Positions 61,301 to 64,000 of a DNA stretch of 64,000 bases are shown in pieces (position 1 is the first letter of the stretch; the number at the start of each line of letters is the position of its first letter). The notes under the pieces are model-generated. The model had not been told where the DNA came from and made no database searches. It was given only the letters and a program-made list of their open reading frames with translations. Both the position numbers and the translations under genes were made by a program. Source of the stretch: Loxodes magnus (Eukaryota > Ciliophora > Karyorelictea > Loxodida > Loxodidae); contig CAMPDV010000111.1 of the NCBI GenBank assembly GCA_946699065.1, forward strand, positions 704,913-768,912, in the 5' to 3' direction.

Positions 61301-64000
61301 GCAAATTTTTTATAAAAGTCAAAATATCTAATTAACTTCAGAACTATGAAGAAAGCATAAGATGAAAATACTATTTGTAACTCATTTTACTTCCTTACGA
61401 AGTCAAAGAAATTTCCTATTTCTGAATCAGCTTGAAAGTAAGGAACTGATAAATCCTTTCATAATATTTTGTTAGTAGAGAACTACACAAAAATTATGAA
61501 AGTAGATAGAAATAAAATAGCATGAATGAAATTTATCAAACTCCAAACTGATTTGGAAACATAAATATAAAAGCTTTTCAATATTCATTTCATGCGATTA
61601 AGCAACCATTTTGATGATTATTTCAGATAATCGTAGCATTTCTTAAGCTTTAATTTAAATTCTTTCCTATTTTCATAATTTTCTTTATAGGACTTATCTT
61701 GGTTCATCTTGGCTAAGTGCTAGATTTGCTTTAGATTGGTTTCAATTTGTATTTTTTTGGTTTATTGTAATGAAATAAGAGAGTATTACTTATAATATTT
61801 TTTAAGTTCCTTCAGTACAAAATAAAAGCCAAAGAGGGAAAATAAAATGATTCCTACTATTATTATATTAGAATTATCCTCAAATTTTAGTATTTAAATA
61901 GGATATTTAAAGTATCCTGGAGTTATTCTTCCACTTGGTTAGTTACATCAGTATAAACTGTTAAAATTGATGTTGCTACTCTAATTGAAGAAAAAGACGA
62001 AATCATATATCATGCATTTGGTTTGAGGATTGAACATCTAATCTTTTATTATATGATTGTTTGCTTTTATAAAATCATCATTTCTAGGACATAAGATAAC
62101 AAATCCTCCCTATTCAAAAGCTGTCTTATTGGTATTTTTTTACTTGTAAATATGATTTTAGGAAATTCATGTAGGTGAAGTTTTTTCGTTGGTGTCTATA
62201 TAAAAAGGAGAAACTTGTCTTTTAGTTCTTCGATTTTACTAAATTTGTTCAGAAAAAGCGAAAGTATTAGATAGATAATTAGTGTATCTAAGAGTAACTC
62301 TAAATATAGGATCTCCATAAATGCTAAGCTTAAGTAGCTTCTAATTGGTTTAAGATTGTTTGGTTATGAATTGCTAAATGAAATCATTGACCATAAAAAT
62401 AGCTTTTATGTCTTTAAACGTAAAAGTCTTTTCTGGGTAAAATTCTTAATTATAGAATTTTTATCTTTCTAGATAAAATGTGGAACTTTAAGCAAGAGTA
62501 TAACTTTGATGGAAGTTAAAATGGAGACTAAAGACTCCTAAGGTAATGATGATGTAGATGAGATAGACTATTAGTTTGCATACTTGCTTGCATTATTAGT
62601 TTGGCTTGCTTTTCTTTTTCATTGACTAATAAATTTTATACTCTTAATCTTTTTTATTTTAATGGATTTATTTCTTTATTTTGTTTTTCAATTCTTCAAA
62701 AGTTTCTAACTCATTTGTCTTAGTCTTCAAGCATAGCTGAAAAATCTTTATTTCAGACATGTTTTGAATGAAAACGTAGTATCATGGAATTTTTACTTAA
62801 TGAGCAATAGAAAATTCAAGGAACATAAGTCTCTTTTGCATGCATCTTAGCATAACTTCTCTTGTGTTTGAAGTAAAATTAAAATAATTGATGTCTTTAT
62901 TATGGTTTTTTATCTTATATTTAGGTCACTTTTCTGGGTCAGTTTTAGCATCAATAGCTGATCTTTTCGCTTGTGAGCATAAGTAGATAATTAACTAATC
63001 ATAGTCTATTTATTACTTCTTAGCAGAAAAAATATAAGAGTTGTTCTTATACTTATCTATATTTTTTTATTGCTCTAGTTCCTTCACTAATTTTTTTCTG
63101 GTTTAAAGTTTTTAATCTTAAGCTTTGATTTTTGATAATAAAGTGATTTGTTTAGATAATCAATCGTACTCTAAAATGTCTTTTTCATATTCTTTGTTCC
63201 TTTGCTTTCTTAGGAGTAATAAGTTAAGTCATTAGTTTCTTTTTTGCTTCATTTGTTCCTTTAGTAACTAAGATTAAGCTTAAGTTATTTTAATAGTCTT
63301 GCTTTTTATTACTTCAAAGTGATGTAGAATAAGTGCTGTTATGAATGAGTTTAGGAAGAAAGTCTAAATTATAATGAATCCAATCAAAATCAACCCATTT
63401 CCTCCTACCCAACATTCTTTAAACTGCTCATATTCGTCTTCCCTCTCCAAATCCTATTCAAAAGGATGATGATTTATAGAAAACCTGAAAAGCATAAATA
63501 AAGAGGGCCAAAAATTCTCATAAGCTTAGTCAAAGTAGAACAGAAGCATTCCTATCACGCTAAACGTGGACAAACTTATGAACCATATAACCAGAAACAT
63601 CAAAATCTCTGTCTTAGCTTTCATAACCAAGTCTTACAAAACTGAAAATAAAACTAACTTCTAGGTCAGAATTTCTATTATTTCTACTCCCATTAATATT
63701 ACTGTTAGAGATGCAACTCTAACAAAATGGCGATTCTCCATGATGATAGATATATAATCTTAGAACTAAGACTCCTTTACTATAGGTAAACTTTATTCTT
63801 TTGCTTTCACTATATAAATGTCTATTCATAGTCCACTACTTAGTACTATCATCAAGAAACTACAACACTGAAGTATCTAGCCGAACTTTAACTGACACTA
63901 TCCTGTGCTATAGTAAAATCTAAGATCGTTTACTAATTTACTTACTATTCGTAGTAAATAAATTATATTTAATATTATAAAAATTATCCCTAAAGCTAGA
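58327..64000 (-). CDS. Double-unit polycystin (PKD2-like) cation channel 2, 5' partial
   Basis: Ends at TGA 58327-58329; the N-terminus lies beyond 64000. Colinear with the gene at 32003. Unit 1 helices survive from S3 on (GLWIDIYIVKAKEQSLP; ENRHFVRVASLTVI; S6 TFFLNSFITALILHHFEVIK). A second unit follows with a span (KLIVYLIYIIITLGVFSL), a TOP domain (DPIFRVTLRYT, FEQGGFVILCP) and S4-S6 (KLIRYFDFYKKFAIVKYFMQ, GVIPIHEMIEVDYSLSVMF). The charged Gln-rich tail runs from about 61000 to the end. TGA at 63826-63828 is the Trp of GLWID, the same Trp being TGA in paralogue 1 (33569-33571). A TGG in VIWFIS here matches a TGA in IVWFVS there. I followed the frame in pieces and saw no break; not every codon was checked. 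Confidence 0.85.

Noticed and set aside
1-64000. Tetrahymena-type code (TGA only as stop)
   Set aside because: It would break the eIF4A-like, polycystin, kelch and small membrane genes at homology-supported Trp positions.

Overview
The window looks like nuclear DNA of a ciliate with a rearranged genetic code. It is extremely AT-rich and its real genes are riddled with TAA and TAG, which must be read as Gln. TGA is read as Trp inside genes and as stop at their ends. This is the ambiguous code described for karyorelictean ciliates such as Loxodes (NCBI table 27); the taxon is an inference. Three kinds of evidence support it. An eIF4A-like gene has TGA at all four of its Trp codons, two of them at Trp positions conserved in eIF4A, and ends in TGA. 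Two polycystin paralogues and several retroelement copies show TGA or TGG at homologous Trp codons. Every gene whose end could be judged ends in TGA.

Layout. 0-10.4 kb: the tail of a membrane protein (2-352), three small multi-pass membrane protein genes (3168, 5975, 9363) and a retroelement fragment. 12.8-14.0 kb: a catalytically degenerate eIF4A paralogue on the minus strand. 15.5-25.0 kb: an inverted pair of HMG-box/kelch blocks with two more retroelement copies between them. 32-39.2 kb: a giant polycystin-family channel gene carrying two channel units in one polypeptide. 44.0-46.9 kb: a third kelch/HMG block. 47.2-48.2 kb: another retroelement relic. 48.9-49.4 kb: a SRPBCC/START-like gene. 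50.5-56.9 kb: three tandem minus-strand copies of a secreted coiled-coil/thioredoxin/CAP fusion gene. 58.3-64.0 kb: a second double polycystin on the minus strand, running off the window.

Three threads stand out. (1) Short elements with a coiled-coil plus CCHC zinc-knuckle ORF, one of them flanked by a 19-bp target-site duplication and ending in a TTA-repeat tail, look like ORF1-only (half-LINE) retroelements; one has split a kelch gene. (2) The HMG-kelch block is present three times with opposite decay: block 1 keeps the HMG gene and lost kelch, blocks 2 and 3 keep kelch and lost HMG. (3) The CAP genes form a young tandem array sharing a hairpin-bearing upstream sequence, an orphan copy of which lies 26 kb away.

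Because only TGA can stop translation, long spurious open frames occur on both strands of intergenic DNA (notably 25.3-31.2 and 39.2-43 kb). Calls rest on protein-like composition, homology and paralogue agreement, not on ORF length. All domain assignments come from reading the translation by eye; no database search was run.
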